Assembly: GCA_964511405.1 (NCBI GenBank)
Contig: CAZEFK010000227.1
Location: forward strand, 1 to 11,128
Reading direction: 5' to 3'
Length of the DNA: 11,128 nt
Source: CAZEFK01 sp964511405
Lineage (GTDB): Bacteria; Pseudomonadota; Alphaproteobacteria; Elsterales; Elsteraceae
Both the position numbers and the translations under genes were made by a program. The notes beneath the pieces were generated by a model. That model was not told the DNA's origin and made no database searches. It saw nothing but the letters and a program-made list of their open reading frames with translations. Of the stretch, positions 1 to 5,929 are shown piece after piece. The number at the start of each line of letters is the position of its first letter. The stretch's first letter is position 1.

Positions 1-629
1 GCGGCCCGCGCCGCTGCCGTCGCTCCGCCGGCGCCGGCGGCCGCTGCCGGCCGGCCCAGCAGCACCGCCAGCAGCACCGGTGCCAGAGCGATCGCGCCAT
101 AGGCCAGCGCCGAGACGCGCCAGCCCTGGGCCTGGATCAGGCCCTGCCCCAGCGGCGCCAGCCCGAGCACGCCGACCGAGCCGACGCCCGACACCAGCCC
201 CAGCAACTGGCTGCGGCGGTCCGGCGCCGCCGCCCGCGACACGGCGCCCAGCAGCACGCCGAAGCCGGTGCCGGCCACGCCGATGCCGGTCAGCACGCCG
301 ATCCCGAGGTCCAGGCCAGCCACCCCGCCCGCCACCGACATCAACCCCAGACCGGCGGCGTAGAGGAGCCCGGAGCCGACCAGCACCGGGCGCGGCCCGA
401 AGCGGTCGCCCAGCGCGCCCAGGACCGGCTGGCTCAGCCCCCACATCAGGTTGTGCAAGGCCAGGGCAAAGCCGAACGATCCGGCGGAGATCGCCAGGTC
501 GGCGGCGACGCTCGCCTGGAACAGCCCGAAGCATTGGCGCAGCCCCATGGACACCGCCATGATCGCCGATGCGGTGGCCACGATGACCGGGAGCCGCGAA
601 GACGGAGGGTGGAGCGGGGCTGTGGGCAT
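1..629 (-). CDS. MFS transporter, N-terminal half (3' end beyond window)
   Basis: Inner-membrane transporter of the major facilitator superfamily, probably a proton-driven exporter or a carboxylate carrier; substrate unknown. About 209 residues are visible before the gene runs off the left edge. The visible part has hydrophobic helices near residues 13-33, 52-74, 82-103, 107-130, 143-165 and 173-192, matching TM1-TM6. The loop between TM2 and TM3 carries the MFS motif A (GALGDRFGPRPV, residues 71-82). The Ala/Gly-rich stretch after residue 193 fits the start of the central cytoplasmic loop. The ATG at 629 is preceded by GGGAGG (635-640 on the plus strand) five bases away, which fixes the start. 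It diverges from a TetR-family gene, so it is probably the target of that repressor. The family call is firm; the substrate cannot be read from the sequence. Confidence 0.88.
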   Translation of the reverse strand, partial: MPTAPLHPPSSRLPVIVATASAIMAVSMGLRQCFGLFQASVAADLAISAGSFGFALALHNLMWGLSQPVLGALGDRFGPRPVLVGSGLLYAAGLGLMSVAGGVAGLDLGIGVLTGIGVAGTGFGVLLGAVSRAAAPDRRSQLLGLVSGVGSVGVLGLAPLGQGLIQAQGWRVSALAYGAIALAPVLLAVLLGRPAAAAGAGGATAAARA

Positions 630-698
630 GTCGGCCTCCCATAACGGAATCGCCCGCAGCTTACCGGGGCCCGCACCGGCCGATGTCGACTTGTCGGT

Positions 699-726
699 AT
701 AGCTGCGCCGGCCTGGCACCAGCTAT
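699..726. promoter_or_regulatory. Inverted repeat in divergent MFS/tetR control region
   Basis: A perfect pair of 7-base arms, ATAGCTG (699-705) and CAGCTAT (720-726), is separated by 14 bases in the 163-base gap between the divergent transporter and TetR genes. TetR-family proteins usually bind palindromes in such gaps and repress both genes, so this is the best operator candidate here. A second small repeat, GCTG-gtga-CAGC, lies at 736-747. The 14-base spacer is long for a single TetR dimer site, so the assignment is tentative. Confidence 0.35.
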
Positions 727-777
727 GCGGCTTTTGCTGGTGACAGCCCGGCGGCGGCAGGGTTCGATAGCGCTCTC

Positions 778-785
778 GGAGGGAG
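778..785 (+). promoter_or_regulatory. Ribosome binding site of the tetR gene
   Basis: GGAGGGAG ends seven bases before the ATG at 793. A TTG codon at 787 is in the same frame but sits only one base after this site, too close for initiation, so the ATG at 793 is the better start. Confidence 0.75.
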
Positions 786-792
786 CTTGCCG

Positions 793-1416
793 ATGGCTCA
801 CGACGCTGCCGCCACGCGCCGCCGCATCCTGGAGGCGGCCGACACGCTGTTCTATGACCGCGGCGTGCAGGCGGTCGGGGTCGACCTGATCGCCGAGGCC
901 GCCGGCGTCACCAAGCGCACGCTCTACTATCATTTCCGCAGCAAGGACGACCTGATCGCCGCCTATCTGGCCGAGCGCGACGAGCCGACCCTGGAGCGCT
1001 ACCGGGGCTGGCTGGCCGGCGCCGGCGAGCCCCTGGGCGACCGGGTCGAGCGCATGTTTCAGCGCCTGGCGGCGTCCGCCGCCGATCCGAAGTGGCGGGG
1101 CTGCGGCTTCCTGCGCACGGCCGTGGAGCTGGCCGACCTGCCCGGCCACCCGGCCCGGCATGTCGCCTCGGCCCACAAGAAGCGCTTCGAAGCCTGGCTG
1201 GCCCAGGAGCTGCGCGAGGCCGGCACGCCGGACGCCGCGTCCCGGGCCCGCAGCCTGATGGTGGTGCTGGACGGCGCCATCCTGCAGCTGATCGTCCACA
1301 AGGACGCGGGCTACGCCGCGACCGCGGCCGCCCTGGCGCGGACGATCGTCGAGCCGCCGCCCCCGTCGATCGGCCGAGCGCAGGCCCCGTCGAGACACCG
1401 CGTCGCCTCGGCATGA
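793..1416 (+). CDS. TetR/AcrR family transcriptional regulator
   Basis: One-component cytoplasmic repressor, 207 residues, a usual length for the family. The N-terminal TetR DNA-binding domain covers about residues 8-55; its helix-turn-helix includes DLIAEAAGVTKRTLYYHF (31-48), very close to the family consensus. The C-terminal ligand and dimerisation domain begins near residue 70 and contains WRGCGF (101-106), seen in a subgroup of TetR proteins whose neighbours are often transporters. The tail after residue 187 (PPPPSIGR onwards) is Pro/Arg-rich and probably disordered. It is transcribed divergently from the MFS transporter, so the simplest reading is that it represses the transporter and itself until an unknown ligand binds. 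The stop codon directly abuts an alternative ATG of the next gene (1417). Confidence 0.93.
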   Translation: MAHDAAATRRRILEAADTLFYDRGVQAVGVDLIAEAAGVTKRTLYYHFRSKDDLIAAYLAERDEPTLERYRGWLAGAGEPLGDRVERMFQRLAASAADPKWRGCGFLRTAVELADLPGHPARHVASAHKKRFEAWLAQELREAGTPDAASRARSLMVVLDGAILQLIVHKDAGYAATAAALARTIVEPPPPSIGRAQAPSRHRVASA

Positions 1417-1440
1417 ATGGATCCGGCCGGCGCCGTCGCC

Positions 1441-1446
1441 TATAAC
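1441..1446 (+). promoter_or_regulatory. Possible -10 element (TATAAC) just before ykgJ-like gene
   Basis: TATAAC stands out in a GC-rich context and ends six bases before the ATG at 1453. Transcription would then start at or beside the ATG, giving a leaderless or nearly leaderless mRNA. No convincing -35 box is seen 17 bases upstream (TGGATC), and no Shine-Dalgarno precedes the ATG, which is consistent with a leaderless start. Inference from spacing only. Confidence 0.35.
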
Positions 1447-1452
1447 CGGTCC

Positions 1453-1884
1453 ATGTCAACCGGACCGACGTCGACGCGGGTGTGCGGCGCCTGCACCTTG
1501 TGCTGCGGACTCTACGCCGTGCCCGAGATCGCCAAGCCCGAAGGCCAAGGGTGCCGGCACTGCAGCGCCGCCGGCTGCGGCATCCACGCCACGCGCCCGC
1601 AGTCCTGCCGCAACTTCGAATGCTTCTGGCTGATGGACCCGGACTTCCCCGAGGACCTGCGCCCCGACCGCTCGGGCGTGGTCGCCTATTTCAACGGCGA
1701 CGACCATGACGCCGTGGTGCTGCAGCTCGACCCCGAGCGGCCCGACGCGCTCGCCACCGGGCCCGCGGCCGAGCTGCTGTCCGCCCTGCTCGGCCGCTTC
1801 GACCCGGTGTTCGTGGTCTGCGGCAACGAGCGGATGATGCTGAGCCGGCGCGCCGACGGCGCCTCAGGCGCCCGTGGCGCCTGA
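1453..1884 (+). CDS. YkgJ family cysteine cluster protein
   Basis: Small cytoplasmic protein of 143 residues with ten cysteines. The N-terminal cluster CGACTLCC (11-18) is followed by CRHC (34-37), C42, C52 and C57, the pattern of the YkgJ/CxxCxxCC family (putative zinc- or iron-binding domain). A further Cys lies near the C terminus (123). Known members have no established biochemical role; metal or Fe-S binding is the usual guess. I chose the ATG at 1453, which places the Cys cluster at residue 11. An in-frame ATG at 1417 would add twelve residues and would start right after the tetR stop, so translational coupling to tetR is an alternative. The last nine codons form one side and the loop of a strong hairpin (1861-1887). 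It converges with the solute-binding protein gene three bases away. Confidence 0.82.
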   Translation: MSTGPTSTRVCGACTLCCGLYAVPEIAKPEGQGCRHCSAAGCGIHATRPQSCRNFECFWLMDPDFPEDLRPDRSGVVAYFNGDDHDAVVLQLDPERPDALATGPAAELLSALLGRFDPVFVVCGNERMMLSRRADGASGARGA

Positions 1885-1887
1885 GGC
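1861..1887. terminator. Bidirectional terminator hairpin at convergent gene ends
   Basis: GCCTCAGGCGCC (1861-1872) and its exact reverse complement GGCGCCTGAGGC (1876-1887) flank a three-base loop, giving a 12-bp perfect GC-rich stem. It covers the last codons and the TGA stop of the ykgJ-like gene and ends immediately before the stop codon of the convergent binding-protein gene (1888-1890). There is no T-run on either side, so it is not a textbook intrinsic terminator, but its position suggests it ends or protects both transcripts. Confidence 0.6.
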
Positions 1888-2601
1888 TTACAGCAGCGGC
1901 GCCACGATCTTCTGGTATTCGCCGCTCGCCTTCATCGCCGCATAGCGCTCCTGCATCTTGGCGATGAGATCAGGCGCCACGTCCTTGGTCGCGAAGATCC
2001 AGAACGGTGTGCGCAGCACCGGATTGCCGATCACCAGAGTCGAGGGCTCTTCGCCTGCTTGCTTCCAGCTGAAGCGCGCGATCTGCTTGGCGGTGAACCA
2101 GGCGTCGACCCGCTGCGTCGCCAGCAGCTTGGCCGCCGTCACTTCGGAATTGGCGGGATTGACGCCCGCGATGCCGTGCGCGCCCAGGAACATGGCCGGG
2201 GCGCCGGCGTTGGTCGCGGCGATCTTGGCCAGCCCCTTGGCCTCGTCCAGCGAATTGATCGGCGGCGCCGGCGCGCGGGTCGCGAAGACGAAGGCGTCAT
2301 CGGCGATTTCCGCGATCCAGGTGAATTTGTCCTCGCGCTCGGGAGTCCGGGCCAGGTCGACGATGATGTGATTGCCGTCGCGCGCCTCGTCCAGCATGCG
2401 GGCCACCGGCATCGCCTGGATCTGCGGCTCGAGGCCGGCGCCCGCCGCCAGGGCGCGCGCCAAGTCGATCGCCGGGCCCTTCACCGCGGTGCCATCCACG
2501 AACACATAGGGCGCCAGCGCCGCGGCGACGAAAACCGGCGGTTCGGCGCGCGCCGGCCAACTCAGGACGGCCATCAGGGCGGCGGCCAGCAGCATGCGCA
2601 T
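1888..2601 (-). CDS. Periplasmic solute-binding protein (SBP_bac_3 type)
   Basis: Secreted substrate-binding protein of 237 residues in the amino-acid-binding-protein-like family 3 (type II periplasmic binding fold). Residues 1-19 form a signal peptide (MRMLLAAALMAVLSWPARA) with a likely cut before Glu20. The mature part begins with the expected APYVF strand (30-34), followed by the GPAIDLARAL helix (42-51); the second lobe includes NSEVTAAKLLATQRVDAWF (151-169) and the hinge return VLRTPFWIFATK (195-206). The ATG at 2601 has GGGAGA five bases upstream and gives a proper signal peptide; the reading frame continues upstream to 2715 but that part is not protein-like. No permease or ATPase gene lies nearby, so it may work with a distant ABC system or act as a sensor. 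The ligand is not predictable. Confidence 0.82.
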   Translation of the reverse strand: MRMLLAAALMAVLSWPARAEPPVFVAAALAPYVFVDGTAVKGPAIDLARALAAGAGLEPQIQAMPVARMLDEARDGNHIIVDLARTPEREDKFTWIAEIADDAFVFATRAPAPPINSLDEAKGLAKIAATNAGAPAMFLGAHGIAGVNPANSEVTAAKLLATQRVDAWFTAKQIARFSWKQAGEEPSTLVIGNPVLRTPFWIFATKDVAPDLIAKMQERYAAMKASGEYQKIVAPLL

Positions 2602-2617
2602 CGTTATCTCCCGCGTC

Positions 2618-2639
2618 CGTCGGTCCACACCCACCGACG
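2618..2639. promoter_or_regulatory. Inverted repeat in the binding-protein leader
   Basis: CGTCGGT (2618-2624) and ACCGACG (2633-2639) are perfect 7-base arms around an 8-base loop, only 17 bases upstream of the binding-protein ATG and just outside its Shine-Dalgarno. It may be an operator in the divergent promoter region or a 5' hairpin of the minus-strand mRNA. Confidence 0.4.
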
Positions 2640-2681
2640 CTGAACCGTGGCCGTTGAAGAAAATGCTAACACGCAAGACGC

Positions 2682-2699
2682 CTACGCAGTCCCGCGTAG
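2682..2699. promoter_or_regulatory. Second inverted repeat in the 2602-2756 divergent gap
   Basis: CTACGC (2682-2687) and GCGTAG (2694-2699) are perfect 6-base arms six bases apart. The site lies mid-way between the divergent binding-protein and hydrolase genes, next to the only AT-richer patch of the gap (2654-2676), where the promoters probably lie. It is a candidate regulator site with no other support. Confidence 0.3.
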
Positions 2700-2756
2700 C
2701 AGGCGGCCGGCGCATCCCCGCGCCGACGCCGACGCCGGCGTGATAAGACGGCCGCC

Positions 2757-3599
2757 ATGCCTGCCGTCCTCGCCGCCGCCCAGTGCCTGCTCTGCTTTGT
2801 CCTGCTGCTCGCCGCCGCCCCGGCCGGCGCCGAGGAGATCATCCACGCCGCCGGATTCCCGGTCGTCATCTGGACGCCGCCGGACCCGATCGCGCCGCCG
2901 CCGGTCATCGTCTATTCCCACGGGCTGCATGGCTGCGCCACCCAGTCGGCCTTTCTGACGCGCGCCCTCGCCGATGCCGGCTACCTGGTGGTGGCGCCCA
3001 ACCATCGCGATGCCACCTGCGCGCTTGGCGGCGGAGCACCGGCCGCCGAGTTCGCCAATGCCCGCGACCGGGCCCAGGACGTCCGGCGGGTGGTCGCGGC
3101 CCTGGCGACCGATCCGCGCTGGCGCGACCGCGCCGATTGGCTCCGGCTCGGCCTGGTCGGCTACAGCCTGGGCGGCGACGCGGTGCTGGACCTGGCCGGC
3201 GCCGTGCCGGATGCGGCGCTGCGCGGCGTGCGGGCGGTGGTGGCGCTGGCACCCTATAGCCGGACCCTGATCGCGCAGGGCGCGCTGCGCCGGCTGCGGG
3301 TGCCGGTCATGTATCAGGGCGGCGCCCGCGACGACGGCACCACGCCCTGGCTGGTCCGGCCGGGCGGCAGCTACGACCAATCGCCGGCCCCCAAGGCCTA
3401 TGTGGAACTGGCCGGCGTCGACCACGGCGCCTGGACCGATGCCGAGCCCGTGGCCCACGGTCCCGCGGCCGCCTATGCCCTGGCCTTCCTCGACCACTAT
3501 CTGCGCGGCGCGCCGCCGGCCGACGTGCTGACCCGGCCGCTCCCCGGCGTCACCGCCCTGCGCTACCAGGCCGGCGACCGCCGGGTGCAATTTCCCTAA
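2757..3599 (+). CDS. Secreted alpha/beta hydrolase (dienelactone hydrolase-like)
   Basis: Serine hydrolase of 280 residues with an N-terminal signal peptide (hydrophobic residues 4-24, cut predicted after AGA near 25), so it probably acts in the periplasm. The alpha/beta-hydrolase features appear in order: oxyanion loop SHGLHG (54-59), nucleophile elbow GYSLGG with Ser137, a probable acid in RDD (191-193), and catalytic His223 in DHGAW. The overall layout resembles the predicted dienelactone hydrolase/PAF-acetylhydrolase group of exported esterases. The substrate is unknown; an ester or lactone is likely. The ATG at 2757 has no clear Shine-Dalgarno, but a GATAAG at 2742-2747 could be a -10 element giving a very short leader. 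It diverges from the binding-protein gene and converges with trxC two bases away. Confidence 0.85.
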   Translation: MPAVLAAAQCLLCFVLLLAAAPAGAEEIIHAAGFPVVIWTPPDPIAPPPVIVYSHGLHGCATQSAFLTRALADAGYLVVAPNHRDATCALGGGAPAAEFANARDRAQDVRRVVAALATDPRWRDRADWLRLGLVGYSLGGDAVLDLAGAVPDAALRGVRAVVALAPYSRTLIAQGALRRLRVPVMYQGGARDDGTTPWLVRPGGSYDQSPAPKAYVELAGVDHGAWTDAEPVAHGPAAAYALAFLDHYLRGAPPADVLTRPLPGVTALRYQAGDRRVQFP

Positions 3600-3601
3600 G
3601 G

Positions 3602-4042
3602 TCAGGGCGCCTGCAGGCCGCGCGCCCACTGCGCGAGGTCGGCGGCCGAGCGGGCGCCCGCCGTCCGGCCCAGCTCGCGGCCGCGCCGGGCCAGCACCAG
3701 GGTCGGGATGCTGCGCACCCCGAATCGGCCGGCGAGATCGGGCGCTTCGTCGACATTCACCTTGACCAGGCGCACCGCCGGCTCCAGCTCGCGCGCCGCG
3801 CGCTCGAACTCCGGCGCCATCGCCTGGCACGGACCGCACCAGGGCGCCCAGAAATCGATCAGCAGGGGCAGGTCGCTGTTCGCGGCGTGCCGCTCGAAGC
3901 GCTGGGCGTCGAGCGGCACGGGTTGACCGTCGAACAGCGGGGCGTGGCACTGGCCGCAGCGGCCGCCCGCCGCCAGCTTGGCCCGCGGCACCCGGTTGAC
4001 CGTGTCGCACCGCGGACAGACGACATGCAGAGGTTCGCTCAT
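3602..4042 (-). CDS. trxC: Thioredoxin 2 (TrxC)
   Basis: Cytoplasmic protein-disulfide reductase of 146 residues, close in length to Escherichia coli TrxC (139). The N-terminal zinc ribbon has its four ligands at C9, C12, C29 and C32 (CPRC and CGQC), followed by PLFDG, typical of TrxC and absent from TrxA. The thioredoxin domain has the active site WCGPC (68-72) and the cis-proline in SIPT (111-114). TrxC proteins reduce oxidised cytoplasmic proteins and often respond to oxidative stress. I use the ATG at 4042 (MSEPLH), which puts the first Cys pair at the usual position; an in-frame ATG at 4054 would add four residues. Neither has a good Shine-Dalgarno. It is convergent with the hydrolase and divergent from the M19 peptidase gene, so it is a single-gene unit. 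Confidence 0.95.
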   Translation of the reverse strand: MSEPLHVVCPRCDTVNRVPRAKLAAGGRCGQCHAPLFDGQPVPLDAQRFERHAANSDLPLLIDFWAPWCGPCQAMAPEFERAARELEPAVRLVKVNVDEAPDLAGRFGVRSIPTLVLARRGRELGRTAGARSAADLAQWARGLQAP

Positions 4043-4044
4043 GT

Positions 4045-4057
4045 CCCATGACATGGG
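4045..4057. repeat. Small palindrome over the trxC start region
   Basis: CCCATG-A-CATGGG forms a perfect 6-base inverted repeat with a one-base centre and contains the alternative trxC start codon (4052-4054). In RNA it would not make a stable hairpin with such a short loop, so a protein-binding site or chance are both possible. Confidence 0.3.
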
Positions 4058-4104
4058 CGCGGGATGGTCCGGCCAAAAGGGCGGACGGAGATCGGCGGCG
4101 CCGG

Positions 4105-4113
4105 TGCTAGTCT
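4105..4113 (+). promoter_or_regulatory. Possible extended -10 promoter element of the M19 gene
   Basis: TGCTAGTCT contains an extended -10 (TG, one base, then TAGTCT at 4108-4113) in the 93-base gap between divergent trxC and the peptidase gene. It would start transcription about 15 bases before the ATG, leaving room for the Shine-Dalgarno GGAGA (4126-4130). There is no recognisable -35 box, which is tolerated with extended -10 promoters. Confidence 0.35.
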
Positions 4114-4135
4114 CCGTGCCGACCTGGAGACTCCG

Positions 4136-5143
4136 ATGACGACCGCCACGCTCGACATCAGCCCCGCCACCCGCGACCTCTACCGGCGCTCGCTGGTCTG
4201 GGATGCCCATAGCTGCCTGCCGCTGGCGCCCGACGTCGACGTCGGCGTGCTCGACCGCCATCGCCGGGCCGGCATCGACTATGTCTCGATCAATGTCGGC
4301 ATGGACTTCAACCCGGTCCGGCAATGCATCCGCGTCCTGGCCGCGTTCCGCGACTGGATCCTGCGCCACCCGCAGGACTACGCCCTGGTCGGCACGGTGG
4401 CGGAGCTGGAGGCGGCGCGGGCCGCCGAGCAGCTGGCGGTGTCGTTCGACCTGGAAGGCACCGACATGCTGGAGGGCGACCTGGCGATGCTGCGGCTCTA
4501 CCGCGACCTGGGCGTCCGCCAGCTGCACGTCGCCTACAACCGCGACAACGCGGTCGGCGGCGGCTGCCACGGCGCCGACGTGCCGCTGACCGACTTCGGC
4601 CGCCAGGTCGTGGCCGCGGTCAACGCGCTCGGCATCATCATGGACTGCAGCCACACCGGCCACCGCACCAGCCTGGACATCATGGCCGCCTCGACCAAGC
4701 CGGTGGTGTTCAGCCATACCTGCGTGCACGCCTTGCAGGCGCATCCGCGCAACGTCCGCGACGACCAGATCGACGCCTGCGCCGCCACCGGCGGCGTGGT
4801 CGGCATCACCGGGGTCGGGCTGTTCCTGGGCGATCCCGAGGCCGGATCGGCAGCCATGGTCCGGCATCTGGACTATATCGCCCAGCGGGTCGGGCCCGGC
4901 CATGTCGGCATCGGGCTCGACTTCAACTTCATCGACCGGTGGCCCGACCGGCCCGACGGGTTCGTGGCCGCCGACTGGTGGCCGCCCGGCCAGGGCTATG
5001 GCAGCGGCCTGCGGTTCGCCCGGCCCGAGCAATTCGCAGAGATCGCCGACGGCTTGGCGGGCCTCGGCTGGTCCGAGGACGCGATCGTCGGCGCGCTCGG
5101 CGGCAACTTCCTGCGGGTGGCGCGGGCGACCTGGCCCGGTTGA
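4136..5143 (+). CDS. M19 family (renal dipeptidase-like) metallopeptidase
   Basis: Zinc-dependent dipeptidase-family TIM-barrel protein of 335 residues, of the amidohydrolase type that cleaves dipeptides in known members. No signal peptide is visible, so it is probably cytoplasmic. Landmarks match the family: the N-terminal metal site WDAHSCLP (22-29, His25), the bridging Glu107 in FDLEGTDML, His173 in DCSHTG, His194 in FSHTC, substrate-binding Arg205 in PRNVRDD, the barrel-end Asp262 in GIGLDF, and the closing GGNFLRV (322-328). The expected HxD of the first metal site is HSC here, so the usual Asp ligand is Cys27. The ATG at 4136 has GGAGA five bases upstream; upstream extension of the frame to 4064 looks non-coding. 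A hairpin spans the stop codon. Family call firm; substrate and metal content uncertain. Confidence 0.88.
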   Translation: MTTATLDISPATRDLYRRSLVWDAHSCLPLAPDVDVGVLDRHRRAGIDYVSINVGMDFNPVRQCIRVLAAFRDWILRHPQDYALVGTVAELEAARAAEQLAVSFDLEGTDMLEGDLAMLRLYRDLGVRQLHVAYNRDNAVGGGCHGADVPLTDFGRQVVAAVNALGIIMDCSHTGHRTSLDIMAASTKPVVFSHTCVHALQAHPRNVRDDQIDACAATGGVVGITGVGLFLGDPEAGSAAMVRHLDYIAQRVGPGHVGIGLDFNFIDRWPDRPDGFVAADWWPPGQGYGSGLRFARPEQFAEIADGLAGLGWSEDAIVGALGGNFLRVARATWPG

Positions 5144-5158
5144 GGTCCACTCAACCGG
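5136..5158 (+). terminator. Terminator-like hairpin spanning the M19 stop codon
   Basis: CCGGTTGAG (5136-5144) and CTCAACCGG (5150-5158) are perfect 9-base arms around a five-base loop. The TGA stop (5141-5143) lies inside the left arm. No T-run follows, so efficiency as an intrinsic terminator is doubtful; it may instead protect the 3' end or separate the peptidase from the methyltransferase gene. Confidence 0.5.
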
Positions 5159-5167
5159 ATCGCGCAC

Positions 5168-5204
5168 GACTCTCGCTTGCTGGACGCGTCCAGGCAGCCG
5201 AGTC
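5168..5204 (+). promoter_or_regulatory. Upstream leader hairpin of the methyltransferase gene
   Basis: The 12-base perfect palindrome TGGACGCGTCCA (5181-5192) forms the tip of a longer imperfect stem. C5180 pairs with G5193, GTT-side bases 5177-5179 pair with 5195-5197, and GACTC (5168-5172) pairs with GAGTC (5200-5204). It overlaps the hairpin at 5202-5222, so both cannot form at once. As DNA, the 12-base palindrome could equally be a protein-binding site. Confidence 0.35.
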
Positions 5205-5222
5205 TCCCGGTGGAGGGGAGAC
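5202..5222 (+). promoter_or_regulatory. Hairpin covering the methyltransferase ribosome binding site
   Basis: GTCTCCC (5202-5208) pairs perfectly with GGGAGAC (5216-5222) around the loop GGTGGAG. The Shine-Dalgarno GGAGGGGAG (5212-5220) sits partly in the loop and partly in the 3' arm, six bases before the ATG at 5227, so the fold would reduce ribosome access. This very strong Shine-Dalgarno also fixes the start codon. Confidence 0.45.
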
Positions 5223-5226
5223 CCGT

Positions 5227-5916
5227 ATGTCCGCCGAAAAATTCAACGCCGACCGCGCCGCCGACTATGACCGCCAGGCCCGTATCGCGCTTGCCGGCTA
5301 TGAGGCGATGCATGAGCTGACCGGCGGCCTGCTGCGCGCCGCCTTGGGTCCCGACACCGAGCGGTCGCTGCTGATCGCCGGCATCGGCACCGGGCAGGAG
5401 GTGCTCGTGATGGCGCCTGAAGCGCCGCGCTGGCGCTTCGTCGCGGCCGACCCGTCACCGGCCATGATCGAGATCGCCCAAGCCCGCCTGGCCGAGCGCG
5501 GGCTCCTGGACCGCACGACCTTGGTCGCCGCCGAGGTCGCCGGCCTGCCGCCGGACCGCCATGACGGCGCCACCCTGATCGGGGTCCTGCATCATCTCAA
5601 GGGCGACCACGCCAAGCAGGCGATCCTGGCGGCCATCGCCGAGCGCCTGCACCGCGGCGCCCCGTTCGTCCTGGCCGGCAATTGCGGCGACTACCAGGCC
5701 GAGCCGCTGTTGCTCGCAGCCTGGCGCGACCGCTGGCGCAGCCACGGCGTGCCGGAGGCCGACATCGAGGCGAAGTTCGCCCGCATCACCCGCGACGTCG
5801 ATCCGCCGCGCTCCGAGGCCGCGGTGCAGGCGCTGCTGGCAACGGCCGGGTTCGGTCCGCCGCGCCGGGTGTTCTCGAGCCTGTTCTGGGGCACTTGGCT
5901 GGCTTACCGGTGTTGA
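5227..5916 (+). CDS. Class I SAM-dependent methyltransferase
   Basis: Soluble Rossmann-fold methyltransferase of 229 residues. Motif I is LLIAGIGTGQEVL (48-60), with the glycine-rich SAM loop; the acidic post-I strand is FVAADPSPAMIEIA (71-84) with Asp75; motif IV is GVLHHL (119-124). The N-terminal FNADRAADYDRQARIALAGYE resembles the helical entry of the CmoA/UbiE-like methyltransferases that begin with a YD...PGYE-type motif, but Ala replaces the usual Pro. The C-terminal half has FWGTWLAYR, common in small-molecule methyltransferases of this group. The acceptor is unknown. It has its own strong Shine-Dalgarno and a structured 83-base leader after the peptidase gene. The following AraC-type gene begins 13 bases after its stop, so the two may be co-transcribed. 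Confidence 0.87.
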   Translation: MSAEKFNADRAADYDRQARIALAGYEAMHELTGGLLRAALGPDTERSLLIAGIGTGQEVLVMAPEAPRWRFVAADPSPAMIEIAQARLAERGLLDRTTLVAAEVAGLPPDRHDGATLIGVLHHLKGDHAKQAILAAIAERLHRGAPFVLAGNCGDYQAEPLLLAAWRDRWRSHGVPEADIEAKFARITRDVDPPRSEAAVQALLATAGFGPPRRVFSSLFWGTWLAYRC

Positions 5917-5918
5917 GC

Positions 5919-5924
5919 TACATC
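5919..5924 (+). promoter_or_regulatory. Possible -10 element before the membrane AraC gene
   Basis: TACATC lies five bases before the ATG at 5930 and resembles the spacing seen at the ykgJ-like gene. If used, the mRNA would be leaderless. The match to the -10 consensus is only fair, and the gene may simply be read from the methyltransferase promoter. Confidence 0.22.
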
Positions 5925-5929
5925 GGGGC

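Noticed and set aside
80..562. Plus-strand open frame rich in Pro, Arg and Ala opposite the MFS gene
   Set aside because: Composition is typical of the antisense of a GC-rich gene. The minus strand gives a clear MFS protein with membrane helices, motif A and a good ribosome site.
2602..2715. N-terminal extension of the solute-binding protein to 2715
   Set aside because: The extension would bury the signal peptide. The ATG at 2601 has its own Shine-Dalgarno.
3609..3618. Palindrome GCCTGCAGGC near the trxC stop as a terminator
   Set aside because: Only ten bases, no loop and no flanking pairing. Such GC palindromes are common in this composition.
4055..5167. Long minus-strand extension upstream of trxC through the M19 gene
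   Set aside because: It is the antisense shadow of the peptidase. The thioredoxin-like protein begins at 4042 with its zinc ribbon, and the extension shows no known domain.
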